Below, one piece after another: positions 12,501 through 23,665 of a stretch of 64,000 bases of DNA (position 1 is its first letter; every line of letters starts with the position of its first letter). The translations under genes and the position numbers were made by a program. Under the pieces are notes generated by a model that saw only the letters and a list, made by a program, of their open reading frames with translations, made no database searches and had not been told where the DNA came from. This stretch comes from Saturnia japonica (lineage: Eukaryota; Arthropoda; Insecta; Lepidoptera; Saturniidae): the NCBI GenBank assembly GCA_033032175.1, contig CM065325.1, positions 5,422,930 to 5,486,929 of the forward strand. Direction: 5' to 3'.

Positions 12501-12758
12501 TATCAAATGTATAGGCAGTCCTCGAGTTACGTCTCTTCGAGATACGTCAAACAAGAAAGTCAAACCGTTCCTCAAACTTACGTCCTTTTTCTATTTACCT
12601 CATAGGCGAATTCACTTGTCCCGCGGTCAACCGACCAACCGAACTCGAATAATTGATATATCCTTAAAGTTTAATTTATTTTGCTTTTATAATTTTTTTT
12701 CATTGCGCTAATATCAGAAAATCAAACATAGCCAATAAGTACCAAAAATAATAACTAA
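9505..12758. other. No gene recognised
   Basis: About 3.2 kb of AT-rich sequence with short open frames only. A GC-richer patch at 12115-12320 holds a 100-codon open frame (12117-12419) without recognisable similarity or splice context. I see no element termini that I can pair. Confidence 0.4.
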
Positions 12759-12828
12759 TCTATATAAATGATTATAATTGATGTGTCTGTTTCAAATATG
12801 AAATGTGATTTCAAATAACTGTTTTGTA

Positions 12829-14094
12829 CAGGGTGGGTCAGAAAGGCGTACGATTTTAAAAACACTCTTGCGTTTGAACCTTATGAGCGGGGGCTGCGCG
12901 GGTGGTGGGGATGAGAAGCTCGGTTCTCGGAAATTTAGTCGCGATGGATCGCTTCACCGGAGCGCAGCGTGCATTCTGCGTTAAACATTATTATAAAAAT
13001 GGCTATTCGTGCGCTATTGTTCGACGTTCATTTCGGCGTGAGTTTGGATTACATGACGTAAATCAGTGTCCGAAAGAAAGTGTGATTCGATCGTGGGTCA
13101 GAAGTTTCGAAGCTACTGGTTCGACTCTCAAACAGAAGCTTGCGGGACGCCCAAGGTCAACAAGAACGGAAGACGCAATTGAACAAGTTAGAGCTTCAGT
13201 TCAACGTAATCCTGGTCTATCGACTCGCAAGCTATCAGCTGAACTTGTGGTGCCCAGAACATCTTTGCGTCGCATTTTGTTGAAAGATTTGAATTTGCAC
13301 CCGTATAAAATTCAACTTGTGCAGGAATTACTGCCAAATGGCCCAATTTTACGACGAGCTTTTGTTGAAACAATGTTGGAACGCTTTCAGAGTTTCAACA
13401 ATATTCTGTTCTCCGACGAAGCCCATTTTCACTTAAATGGGCATGTCAATAAACACAATTGCCGTTACTGGACTGCAGAGAACCCAAGTCCAAAACATCA
13501 AAAGCCTCTGCATTTGCCGAAAGTAACCGTTTGGGCGGCCATATCAGCACACGGAATTATCCTATTTCTTTGAAAATCAACGAAGGCAATCTGTTACTGT
13601 AAATTCCGACCGATACATAGCCATGTTAAGGGATTTTTTCTTTCCACAAGTGCAACAATTTGAAGCCATAATCGTGCGACGTAGTTTCAACAAGATGGTG
13701 TGACATGCCATACATCTAATGCTTCGTTGGCGGCCGTAAACGAGATGTTTGCTGGAAAACTGATATCGCGCCGAGGTGACATTGCATGGTCGCCTAGAAG
13801 TCCGGATCTAACGCTACCGAACTTTTTCATGTGGGGATACCTGAAAAGTAGAGTCTACTCCAATAACCCAGCCACGATTAACCAGTTGGAGATAAATATC
13901 CGAGAAGAAATGGCAGCTATTCCTCGCACAATGTGTCAGCGAGATTTTACCAATTTAACCACCTGAATGATGTAATTTTTAAGAAATAAATTTCCCAGAT
14001 GTCTATTTTAATTGAAATAAAGATGTGTATGTGTATTGTATTTAGTTTTTTTAAATTATTTTTTAAAATTCGCAAATCTTTCTGGGCCACCCTG
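12829..14094 (+). mobile_element. mariner-superfamily transposon, 1266 bp
   Basis: Terminal inverted repeats begin CAGGGTGGGTCAGAAAG (left) and CAGGGTGGCCCAGAAAG (right, reverse complement). The flanking TA dinucleotides at 12827-12828 and 14095-14096 are the expected target duplication. The length is typical for the superfamily. It sits inside the Helitron at 12759-14495. Confidence 0.85.
12944..13966 (+). pseudogene. mariner-like transposase (frameshifted)
   Basis: The likely start is MDRFTGAQRAFCVKHYY. An N-terminal helix-turn-helix (YKNGYSCAIVRRSFRREFG) and a second HTH (GLSTRKLSAELVVPRTSLRR) precede the DDE core. The first catalytic Asp is in FSDEAHFHLNG (about 13415); the second in the QQDG-type motif near 13690; the third in SPRSPDLTLPNFFMWGYLK (about 13810). 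The frame breaks near 13570 and again near 13690, so two or more frameshifts separate the catalytic residues. The architecture matches the DUF4817/HTH group of mariner-like transposases. Inactive. Confidence 0.75.
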
Positions 14095-14769
14095 TATTAA
14101 ATTAATCTGAAGTATATACGGTACTTATCTATAACAAAAAACTACTTTTTTTTAATCTTTGTCTATCTTTCAGTCTGTTTGTTCGGGCTAATCTCCGAAA
14201 CTGTTAGTCCGATTTTGACGGGACATTCACGTGATGTTATAAGGAGTAACTTGGCTAGTTTTATTTAAGAAAAGAATTAGGGTTCTGCGCAAATAAAAAT
14301 TATTTCGGAAAAACGACGATTTTGGGGACCTTAAATGGCTATGGAGTAAATATATCAAATTTATGTAGTACATAATTGTAGATCTTTAAAATACCTACAA
14401 AAAGGATCAGCCACAATAAGCAATTTTGTCTTTGAAATAACCGGGAGAGGGGGTAGCACGATTCGCGCGTGTGCTTTCTTTGAGTAATATACCCTAAATT
14501 TTATTATGCCCTTACATATGAAATAGGCGTTTTGTTGAACTGGCCACATTGATCTCAAATATCTGGCGTTTGCTTAGGAATTCCAAATTCAAATTTATTT
14601 CAAATTTAGGCTTGTTTATTTGTGTTTCGTATTTAGTGATTCATTTGTTTTCGCATCATTTCGATTTTTCTTTTACATCGTTCTTTTTACAAAATGGAAA
14701 ACAAAATATCGCGTTATTTAAAAATGGTTCCACCTTGGCACCAGCGCTGCAGAAACAGCTCGAAGGATT

Positions 14770-15725
14770 AAAATGATGTGTATGGGGAAACTACTGTAAA
14801 AGAAAGCACGGTACTTTTTTTTTTTTAGATCTTACTACACTGTTAGCCTTAGGGGCCCTAAAGCCTCTGCGGCTTTTACAGCTTCACCGGACTTGGTACG
14901 GTACGTTGTTGGTTCCAAAGTTTTCTTCCTGGAAATTTTAAACTACGAAACACCCTGTGAACGACCGGAGACCCTAGTTGATAATGAAGAATTAAAGCTG
15001 ATCACGTCACCACGTTAGAGTTAGCGGCAGGCTTCGGTGTGAGTGATAAGAAAAAAATTATTCACTTGAAACAAATTGGAAAAGTGAAAAAGCTTGAGAA
15101 ATGGGTAACCGCATGAATTGACTGAAGCACGCCAACACCCATTGAGTGCTGCGTTACATTACACAACCGTCATAATAACGAGGGAATTTCGAATCGTATT
15201 GTTACTTGTGACGAATAATGGATCCTTTACGACAATCGGAAACGCTCATCACAGTGGTTGAACCCAGGAGAACCGGCCAAATCCTGTCCCAAGCGAAAAT
15301 TGACTCAAAAAGATACTGGTGAATGTTTAGTGGACCAGTGTTGCTGTCATACACTACAGCTTCCTAAGATCTTGCCAAACGATAACGGCAGATCTGTATT
15401 GCCAACAATTGCAAGCCATGAAGCCAAAGCTATCCGTTAACAACCGAGACAGGTCATTCTCTCTAGCTCACTGCTGCTTCAGGATAACGCTAGACCCTAT
15501 ACTTCACGAAAGACGGTCGCTAAATTAGAGGAACTGCGGTTGGAATGTCTCCGACACCCACCATACTCTCCGGAATTTGCGACAACTGATTACTACTTTT
15601 TTTGGAATTTGGACAATTTCTTGCAAGGAAAAAATTCAATTTCGATGAGGCTGGCCAAACCGCCTTCAAAGATTTTATTGATTCTCGCTACTACAATTTT
15701 TTCAGCAATGGAATCAATGAACTAG
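14770..15725 (+). pseudogene. mariner transposase, copy 1 (degenerate)
   Basis: Scattered frames keep mariner landmarks: ILYDNRKRSSQWLNPGEP (about 15220-15280, just after the first catalytic Asp, where a stop replaces the usual Lys), QDNARPYTSRKTVAKLEELR (about 15480-15540) and HPPYSPEFATTDYYFFWNL (about 15555-15610). The Asp in TTDYYFF keeps the third catalytic position. Many stops, frameshifts and a LINE insertion show it is dead. D,D34D spacing and motifs place it in the mariner family proper, distinct from the copy at 12829. Confidence 0.7.
14815..14897 (-). mobile_element. 83-bp 3' tail of the jockey-type LINE, nested in mariner
   Basis: Poly-T followed by ACTACACTGTTAGCC and GGCTTTTACAGCTTCACCGG matches the 3' end of the LINE at 43320-45974. 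ACGGTAC is duplicated on both sides (14808-14814 and 14898-14904). The paralogous mariner at 58.9 kb shows the empty site with a single ACGGTAC. This is an extreme 5'-truncated retrotransposition. Confidence 0.85.
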
Positions 15726-16096
15726 GTGTTATAAAATGACGAATGCATAGATAATAATGGTACATAATTCGATTTATGAAATGTATAATTTCATAATTTT
15801 TTTTGTTTTACTTTTTCCATATACAAAACTAATTTCATATGTAAAGACCTAATATATAATAAATGCAGTTTTTAAATCCTTGTAGAATCTAACTCTTGGG
15901 TTTTGTAAGAAAAAAAGAGAATCGACTTCGATTCGATTTCCGACGCGTATTTCGAGAACCTAACATAACGATCCGTAAGTACGAGGACTATACGTATATA
16001 TATTATATTTGGTTACTATATGACGTTACACATAGACAACATTTAAAATACCTAATTAATTTTTACAATTCAAAGTATGGGATGTAATGTATGGGG

Positions 16097-16828
16097 TAGG
16101 TTTGCCACCTTTTTTGGGCAAAAAAAAAGATAGGTATTTTTTTTTTTAATCTGCAAAATTTAGAGTACTTTTGGGATATTTGGAAAAAATAGTACACATT
16201 TATTTTTAATGATTATTGAGTAACTGCCCCGAAAAGAGTGAAAAATTTTCAGGGCTCATGTATGTGATTTTTCTTTTATTTTATTCATTTTTCTGTATGT
16301 GTCATATCCAAATAAGTGATCCAAATTGCGCTGTTCTAATTCGCACTTTAAATTTTTTAATAATATTCTAGACACCTAAAATGTTGATATTATTTCCTTC
16401 TGGAAACTTCAAACAAATTGAAAGTAAATTTGAATCATAATTTGCCCTTCTTTTTCATTTAACAAAATAATATAAAATAAATTATTAAAAAGGAAACAAA
16501 AAACTCGACTGCAACAAAAACACGACAAACAAAATATTTTTCTATTTTTGCTTTTTATTTGATTCCCAGACGTCGTACTTGGGTATTATATAGCCTATGT
16601 CACTCTTAAAATTAGGACGTGCCAAAGAAATAAACATACATACGTATATACATAAAATACGCTCGAAAAACATAACTCTCCTTTTTCGCAGTCGGGTAAT
16701 AAGCGCAACAGTTGAATCAGCAATGATAATATAGTATTTTTCGTACTATATTATTTTTCTATAATATATAGTACAATTGACTAAAATATAGTACGATACT
16801 ATATAATATAGTACGGGTGGCAACCCTA
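16097..16828. mobile_element. hAT-like non-autonomous element, 732 bp
   Basis: Ends are TAGGTTTGCCACC (left) and GGTGGCAACCCTA (right), i.e. inverted TAGGKTTGCCACC. They are flanked by GTATGGGG (16089-16096) and GTATAGGG (16829-16836), an 8-bp target duplication with one mismatch, as in hAT elements. The interior is non-coding, with repeated ATAGTAC motifs near the right end. Confidence 0.7.
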
Positions 16829-17217
16829 GTATAGGGGAACAGCACTCTCCTTTATAGACTTGTGTTATTATATTGTTTACTACTTATAGCTAATAAGAGA
16901 CAGATATACGAAAGAAAAAATATGTATATATTACAAAATGCTTTCTACTCTGAACGTACTTCATGAAGACTCGTCGTAATAGTGTATTAAATTGCACCAG
17001 AACTTTCACGAGGACCTTCGAAAGGGTCGGCACGGCATTCCTTTATTTGCCACGGTCGTAAGACGTCATACGTACAAAAATTGTAGTTGCTCGCGATGTG
17101 ATTATGAGGAAGTCAAATAAAAAGTATTTCGTACTACTAATATCTGAATTGTAATCATTATAATCCAAAGATAGCTAAGTATATAAACTAATCGATTTGA
17201 CGTTAAACTTTTTGCAG

Positions 17218-17521
17218 AGTTAAATCAGAACGTATCAACGCCCTAAGAAAACAGTATGATGCTTTTCTTGAAGAGGATAAACAACGAAAAGATCGTAATT
17301 GTTTCATTTTAGAGAGGCTTGACAAAATGTGTTTTAATCCTGCAGTTGTCCCGCTACAGAATAAAGTAAGTATTGCCGCTCAATTATTCCACAAGACGGC
17401 TACAATATTTTCTTTTCAGAATCTTGCTTTAACATTTATCATAGGTACTCGTTACAACACCCACATCAGTTACTGCAAGCTCGATGAAGCTTTCAAAGCC
17501 TCTAATAGCTCCAGGCACTAA
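17218..17521 (+). CDS. 3' end of an unrecognised gene (two exons)
   Basis: A splice acceptor (TTTTTGCAG) precedes an exon at 17218-17365 encoding VKSERINALRKQYDAFLEED and further charged, probably coiled-coil sequence ending VVPLQNK. A GTAAGT donor follows, then a 54-bp intron ending TTTTCAG, and a second exon at 17420-17521 that stays in phase to a TAA. AATAAA lies 29 nt past the stop. The consistent phase and signals suggest a real 3' gene end. I do not recognise the protein; the last 34 residues lack obvious conservation and could reflect a decayed copy. Upstream exons were not found. Confidence 0.45.
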
Positions 17522-17549
17522 AAGCTAAAAATTTATTCAGTTTGAAAAA

Positions 17550-17555
17550 ATAAAT
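17550..17555 (+). terminator. Polyadenylation signal
   Basis: AATAAA 29 nt downstream of the TAA that closes the exon pair at 17218-17521. Confidence 0.4.
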
Positions 17556-18527
17556 CAGGCATAGCAAGCACGCGAAATGAAGGCAGAGCTAAGGAATTCG
17601 ATAGTGCTGGACCTAATTAGAGTTATTGCTGTTGATAAATTTCAACGTTGTTTTAAATTTAACATTTACATCTTGGTTGAAGATAATGAAATTAACGTTT
17701 CACACAGATAAATCAAAGTGAAAAAATAAATCTCTAAAATTTAATCATTATCAAATTCATTTTTCGTCATTTCCCGTGCTTGATGATATAATAAATAATG
17801 TTTTTGTAACAAAAGTTAATGGACTGGGATCGGTCATTATTGAAGACAAAAATAACTCGAGTTCAAAACTTGTGTACTATCGCGATCAGTAATAGTACGA
17901 TAATTTTATTGTCAAACACAGCAGCAGCACTCACATTCACATCACTACAGTAAGGGCGCGTGAGCTTGTACATAGTCTGTGCGCGTGAGGCGAGGCGTGC
18001 GGACAGTGCGGTAGGCCGAGAGATGCTCCCGCTCTTCACCTCAGGTCCCGACTGCAATCAACTCGCGCCTCTATCTGTAGATTTTTTATTATTGTAAAAC
18101 AAGTCGTACCCACGACTCTACTGACGTGGACTACAGAACTATTGTTTATGAAAATATCGTGATATTTTTTTATTTATGGACCAAATCTTATGAGTAATAC
18201 AAAAAAAAAATCAAAATCTATCCAGTAGTTTTTGCGTGATATGCGCACGACTGCAAACTATATTAACTATCATTTTATTTTTATAGTTAGAAAAGAAGAA
18301 GAAACATACCTATCTTAGAATTTATAACCAATCCTACAAGTGTATCTAAAGGTATCTAAGTTGGCAGGTGTTTAGTTAAAACTAGACGTTATTAGAAAAC
18401 CTTACTTCCGCATAGCAGAAATTTAATGGAACTTTAAGAATCAAAGCCTTTCATAAAAGCAAGATATTTGTTTGATAGAGAAAAGGTGGTTTAAAAATCT
18501 GAATACTTGTTTGTAATGTATTTAATA
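17556..18527. other. No gene recognised
   Basis: Intergenic or intronic AT-rich sequence. A GC-rich patch (17950-18075) carries a 64-codon minus-strand open frame without recognisable features. Confidence 0.35.
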
Positions 18528-19094
18528 TTGTATACAACTGATAAAAATGAAGTGTCTGTTCGTAATGTCAAAATAACAGTTTATTTCTAAATGCATATGA
18601 AAGTATGTAAGGTACCTACTTATAACAAAAAAACAATGTTTGATATTTTTATCTGTACCTGTCTGTTTGTATCTGTGTCTGTCTGTTTTTCCGCGTAGCC
18701 TCCAAAATGGTTGGACCGATTTTCAAGGAATTTCACTGGCATATAGCTAATGTTATAACGAGTAACTTAGGTTACTTTATTTCTGAATAACAATTAGGAT
18801 CCCACGCAAATAAAAGAATAACCATGGTGAATTGGTGAATCAATGCAAGCGCTTTAATGTGTTACGCTGAGTAAACCAAAAGAGATAAATCAAATTAATG
18901 CACTACTTAATTGTAAACATTAAAAATACATACATAAAAGAAAACAAGACCATTTATGTCTATATTCTAAGGATCGCCTACAATAAGCATTTTTATCTTT
19001 AAAATAACCGGGAGTTACGAAATAACTGATTCACACGTGTGTCGGATCGACGCGATTTTGTAGTCCACGCGAACGCAGCCGCGGGCACAGCTAG
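18528..19094 (+). mobile_element. Helitron-like non-autonomous element
   Basis: Shares GAAGTGTCTGTTCGTAATGTC, AAATGCATATGAAAGTATGT, TTGGACCGATTTT and AAGCATTTTTATCTTTAAA with the copy at 28694-29195. It ends in a short GC hairpin (GCGAACGCAGCCGCGGGC) then CAGCTAG|T, the Helitron 3' signature. The 5' end is degenerate and placed by alignment. Confidence 0.65.
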
Positions 19095-19330
19095 TATACC
19101 ATAAATCCGTACCTGGTGTGAAAATGTTGATAATTATGTTGGCAAAAATAAAAACCGGTTTTATTATACAAAAGACGATGTTTTTGCAAAGAGAATTTGA
19201 GAGAGATTAAAAATTTATTTTTCGAAATGTAAAATTTCATGGCACAAAAGGCGGCCTGAATATCAATATTTTCCCAACCCTGGTAAAAATATACCTACGT
19301 AAGTAAGTAAGAAAATAGACAGCTGTGATT

Positions 19331-21022
19331 ATGGATAATGATGATAGGTACTTATTTTTACAGCGTAACATATCATATTCAAATCATCGCTTCATTCAAG
19401 TTTGTAGCCCGACTAACAAGCAAATAGGAAATTTTAGTGATAACAGAAACAACTTAATCCATCACGTTACTTCGGAATTTCCCAAAGAAATTGTTGATGA
19501 ATCTTTGATGATGCAAGAAATTAGTAAAAAATATATACTAATTCCTAAAATAAATACTACACCACTATCTAATCAAACCACAAGTATTGAAAGCTTCACA
19601 AATGATGGTTCTGCGTGGATGCATAAATATGAAATATTGAATCAACTCAAAAATAATGAACTGGATACTCAGTTAAAAAGATATGAAAAATACGACTATT
19701 CTTCTCAAGCGACTACAATAAATAATGAACTAGAAAATAATAACAGTAACCTAATCGATAAACCAGATAAATACAAAATTCAAAAGGAGGTTAAACAAGA
19801 TGTTTCTAAAGAAGAACTGATAACAGAAACAACTCGCGATGATGTTACTAAGGGTTTACCGAACTTTGAATATAATGACACATTTGAAGCAGTACAGAAA
19901 ATCTCAGTTTTATCAACATTTGATCAAAATGAGCAAAATAGACAAAGCTTAAGTAATACTAAATTTGAATATCCAGAAATTGAAGGAAATGTAAGTAGTG
20001 ATACAACATCTGCAAATAATATATTGGAAGCAGATATAGAGTACAACAATAATAGAAACTCTGTTCCAAATAGAATTGAAGTGTGTTCTAACATTAATAA
20101 TGGTTATACAGAAATAGCCTCTAAATTATTGAGAACAAATGAACCTACAATAGTTTCCGAAAAGCATTTGTCTGAACAAGAAAAAGAATTAAAAGATATA
20201 CAAAATGAAACGGGCAGTACAAATGCTCTGTCAAAGATAAATCCTAATGATTCTGTGAATGAAATATATCATGAGATACATAGTAAAAACCTGAAACAAG
20301 AGGACGATTCACAATATCCAGTCGAAATTATAAAACCAAAAAGTAATATTAAATTACAGGTTATGAACGTAAGTTCTGAGGAATGTATAAACCTTAAGAC
20401 TGTTGACTCGTCATACCCAAATAATCCTGAAGACTTTACAGATGAAGGAATCACTGGACAAGCGGAAGATGCGGTAGAAAATAGTGATAATCTTGACATT
20501 ACTTCAGGTATTGAAGAGTTTGATGCTGAACAAAGAGAAATGTTCTATTCTGAAGAAGCTCAGGAAAATTATGAATTCGACCAATCAAATATTACTGGCG
20601 CATATAATCAAGCTTATGATGCTAACAATGAAAATTACCAACAAAATACAGAATATTACGAAGGTGTTCATATGGAACAGGCTTACCCACTCGAAATAAA
20701 TGAACATGAAGAAACCTTGCAACGATATGATCAAAACTATGAGGAACAATACTCTACTTATGAACAAGAAAAACATGAACAAAATTATGAAGACCCTCAG
20801 CAATACGAACAATTTCCGCAAAATGTACAACCTCCAATAGATGATATAATACAACCAGAGGTTGATCATTTGCAGTACGAACAACATAAGAATGAAACAC
20901 AAGCGCAAGTAGAAGAGCAATTAGACCGCGAACAAGGTTTAATTGAAAAACAAATTGTTGATACAATGACAGTAGAAAACCAGCAGATAGAAGAAAAACA
21001 ACCGGAAAAGGTGGTCGATTAA
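19331..21022 (+). CDS. Acidic, intrinsically disordered protein, function unknown
   Basis: A single open frame of about 560 codons, rich in Asn, Glu, Gln, Ser and Tyr, with few hydrophobic clusters, no membrane segment and no domain I recognise. The C-terminal third (from about 20510) is strikingly Tyr/Glu/Gln-rich with loose repeats such as YEEQYSTYEQEKHEQNYEDP. The first ATG is 19331, but a good splice acceptor (TACTTATTTTTACAG, ending 19363) lies inside the first codons in phase 0, so the real coding exon may start at 19364 and upstream exons may exist. AATAAA follows at 21091. The long uninterrupted frame in AT-rich DNA argues for a real, selected gene. Confidence 0.6.
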   Translation: MDNDDRYLFLQRNISYSNHRFIQVCSPTNKQIGNFSDNRNNLIHHVTSEFPKEIVDESLMMQEISKKYILIPKINTTPLSNQTTSIESFTNDGSAWMHKYEILNQLKNNELDTQLKRYEKYDYSSQATTINNELENNNSNLIDKPDKYKIQKEVKQDVSKEELITETTRDDVTKGLPNFEYNDTFEAVQKISVLSTFDQNEQNRQSLSNTKFEYPEIEGNVSSDTTSANNILEADIEYNNNRNSVPNRIEVCSNINNGYTEIASKLLRTNEPTIVSEKHLSEQEKELKDIQNETGSTNALSKINPNDSVNEIYHEIHSKNLKQEDDSQYPVEIIKPKSNIKLQVMNVSSEECINLKTVDSSYPNNPEDFTDEGITGQAEDAVENSDNLDITSGIEEFDAEQREMFYSEEAQENYEFDQSNITGAYNQAYDANNENYQQNTEYYEGVHMEQAYPLEINEHEETLQRYDQNYEEQYSTYEQEKHEQNYEDPQQYEQFPQNVQPPIDDIIQPEVDHLQYEQHKNETQAQVEEQLDREQGLIEKQIVDTMTVENQQIEEKQPEKVVD

Positions 21023-21090
21023 AAATGTTTATGAGTGCGTTACATCATTCGAATGTTGCAATGTGTACCTAACTACTTTATTTATAAACA

Positions 21091-21096
21091 AATAAA
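21091..21096 (+). terminator. Polyadenylation signal
   Basis: AATAAA 69 nt after the TAA of the 19331-21022 reading frame. Confidence 0.4.
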
Positions 21097-21600
21097 AAAT
21101 CTGAAACTCATATTACTATGTTTTGAGTCCAGACTATAGGTTTTCGAGACTTGGTACGAACTGGAGGTTTCGAGAACAAAGATTTTATAAACAATACCTA
21201 CGTCAATATTCATTGACGTAGATACCTTAATCTTCTTTCGTTATTGACTATTGACTATTTTTGAAACTTTCTTGTAATTACGCAATGGCGTTGTCTCGTA
21301 TCCAGAATTACTGTGAATAGGATCTTACCATTTGTAATGAAAAATATTTTTGTGATTCAAGAACCCATAGTAATTATGTATTAATGAGTTTTGTACTGTC
21401 ATACACAAATATTAGTTAACTACGGTGGCAAACATTCATACTTCCCGCCTAATGGTACTTGGCTTCCGTTGCCTATGGACTAGGGACTCACCGCAGGACA
21501 ATAAGACAATATAACAAAGCAACAAGGTACGATAACAGTATAACATCAAAATATCAATAGCTCTTCCGGCAAAATATAAGTTATAAAATTACTATTAGAC

Positions 21601-21622
21601 AGAGAGAGAGAGAGAGAGAGAG
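21601..21622. repeat. (GA)n microsatellite
   Basis: Eleven uninterrupted AG dinucleotides. Confidence 0.9.
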
Positions 21623-21637
21623 ACTGGATAGGACCAA

Positions 21638-21850
21638 ATGTGTTTGCATATAATAAATAAAGAAACAGGAAAAGATAGGAAAAATGATAATTCGCATAAT
21701 CTAAACGTTGAGGGAGTACATATTTCAAACAGTTCAGAGGTAGCAACTGTTTTCCAGGATTATTTCACAAATATACCCTTAGCAATAACAAAAAAATATA
21801 ATATCATCACCCTAGGGCGCTACATCACCTTTGGAAAATCTTATTACACC
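21638..21850 (+). pseudogene. LINE reverse transcriptase fragment, 5' piece
   Basis: The frame contains SNSSEVATVFQDYFTNI, the segment that lies between endonuclease and RT in jockey/CR1-type LINEs. The RT piece at 23278-23665 continues the same protein order after about 1.4 kb of other repeat sequence. Short, decayed. Confidence 0.45.
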
Positions 21851-22034
21851 TGTGGCAGGGGGTAGCTACCGCCGTATCAGTTTGAATCAGTCGTATCAAT
21901 GATACGGGGCCCCCGGGCTACAGAGGTCCCGAACGTGTGTAAGCAAAAATTCGTAAAATGTCGTAAAAATTTCGTTCCCGGGAAATAATCATATTTTATC
22001 TTACAATATCATACATAGATTCATTCTCATACAT

Positions 22035-22990
22035 GGTCATAAACCAATACTGCCGCATGCTGAGTTTGGGCAGTAGATGCTAGCGAAAGCGTCGAGCTAA
22101 GAGCTTTTCCAGGAGCTTCCCCAACATGGGCAACATGCCTATAAGGCGGTAAGACTTTGAGTTGGTATAGTCCTCACTTCCCGGCTTCCGAAGTATGAAC
22201 AAAGTTGTTGTCTTCCAGGCTTAAGGGAAGTGGCCTAGCCCTCACGGCCCTTTTGCCTCTAACTCAGCATCACCGTGCCTCTGACTCGAAAGAAAGAGCG
22301 CAGAGGCGAGAAAGTTGGCAGACTCCTACGGATTCAAGATTGCCCCGCCCGGGTCCGCCAATAAAACCTCTCGCCTCCACTCGGTTCTTCCAAGGACACT
22401 ATAGATGCTGTCCCACAGGCTCTCTCGTTCCTGCGCCGAGCAAAACTTCTTCCAGATCTTAATTTGTGTATTCACTTTGCTTCTCTTGAAATCTCGGGAT
22501 CACTTAGTTAAAGGTGTCCTTTATGCAGATGAAATACTCAGACAAGGCTGACTCGAGATCATCGATGTCGGTTACTTCGTCCATTTAGTAAGCTGTCAAA
22601 CGCTTATGAGAGAGCTATTAACGCTTATTAATAGATTCTCATCAATTTTCCAATGAATTATCCTTACAAGGGTGGGGCTGCAGACTGTTACGTCTACAAT
22701 GCTCGTACACAAACTATCCCCCTGACGACCTGAGAAGTGGTCTTTTCATCCACATTGAGTATCTCGAGCCCTGCACCATCTAGAAAGGAGCAGTGCATAT
22801 ATGTCACCGCCCACCGCCAGGTTCTGCGTACTCAATTTGGCAAAACCTTGAAGTCTTCCAACGAACGGCTCGATGGGTTTATTTGGCTCTAAGTAGACGG
22901 AGATCACGCCCAGCAATAGGTTGCCCGTTTGCAGGATCACGGTGGCGATATTGTTATCGATAATCTGCGAATTGACGGTTACTTTAATTT
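22035..22990 (-). pseudogene. R1-clade LINE remnant (endonuclease and RT)
   Basis: Minus-strand frames read, in order: apurinic endonuclease (LLGVISVYLEPNKPIEPFV and SIVDVTVCSPTLV, 22970-22640), the endonuclease-RT linker (IWKKFCSAQERESLWDSIYS, about 22440) and RT (ILRKPGSEDYTNSKSYRLI then MLPMLGKLLEKLLARR, 22220-22080). These are R1-clade signatures. It sits between the two pieces of the plus-strand LINE, suggesting a later insertion. Many stops. Confidence 0.65.
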
Positions 22991-23214
22991 TATCCCCATA
23001 GATTATTACCGCCCCCTTATAGGATTAAACGTAAGTAATAACTTATAATCGAAATATGCTCGTAATTATATTAATTCAATGCGAGTGTTTTTGTTTAATT
23101 TTGTGAAAAATCTTTACCCTTCATTTGGCCCCCCCAACAAATTTTTATACAGGGCTCGTTTAAGGCGAGCTACGCCACTGACCTGTGGATTCTAAATTTT
23201 CTTTTACATCTGTT

Positions 23215-23665
23215 AGTGCAGGTGAAATATGGACTTTTAAACAATGAAATTTAAAACATACTGAAGACATTTGAGGAATGTCAGTAATCGTAGTTCAGTC
23301 CATAATTGTCAATATTTCACCATATCTGGCTAATATATTTAATCAGTGCATAGAAACAGGAACTTTAATGAAAATAAGTAAAGTATTTCCTCTGTTTAAA
23401 TCAGGTTGTACAAGTAATCTTGGAAATTATAGACCAATTTCTATAATACCGTCGATTAGTAAGATTTTCGAGAAAATTATACTCTAGCAGCTAATACAAT
23501 ATTTCAAAGCATAAGATATTTTATATGGTCGGCAGTATATATGGTTTCACGAAATCAAAATCAACCACTGACGCTCATGCAATGCTGCTAATTCGTATTA
23601 GTCTGCTAGGAGTCGCAGGATGCAATCGGTGTGTTCTGTGATCTCTCAAAGGCCTTTTTATCTAA
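23215..23665 (+). pseudogene. LINE reverse transcriptase fragment (jockey/CR1-like)
   Basis: KVFPLFKSGCTSNLGNYRPI and IPSISKIFEKII are RT motifs 1-2. After a frameshift, a FGFTKSKSTTDA-like stretch and VFCDLSKAF (motif A) follow near 23640. The copy ends there and is interrupted by stops. Confidence 0.6.

Larger units (their letters stand above)
12759..14495 (+). mobile_element. Helitron-like element, split by a mariner
   Basis: It begins A|TCTATATAAATG, follows the family pattern ATGTGTCTGTTTC, and resumes after the mariner with GAAGTATATACGGTAC, GGAGTAACTTGGCTA and AAGCAATTTTGTCTTTGAAATA. These blocks line up with the better preserved copies at 18528-19094 and 28694-29195. The canonical 3' hairpin plus CTAG end is not visible before the next mariner, so the 3' end is lost. 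The element is non-coding. Confidence 0.6.
14504..15852 (+). mobile_element. mariner element, copy 1, with nested LINE tail
   Basis: TIRs share CTTACATATGAAAT near each end (14510 and reverse complement at 15830-15845). TA flanks the ends (14502-14503 and 15853-15854). A second copy of the same family lies on the minus strand at 57448-59287. Removing the 83-bp LINE insert and its duplication leaves about 1260 bp, the usual mariner size. Confidence 0.75.

Noticed and set aside
20269..20966. Minus-strand open frames of 70-111 codons
   Set aside because: Antisense shadows of the 19331-21022 coding frame.
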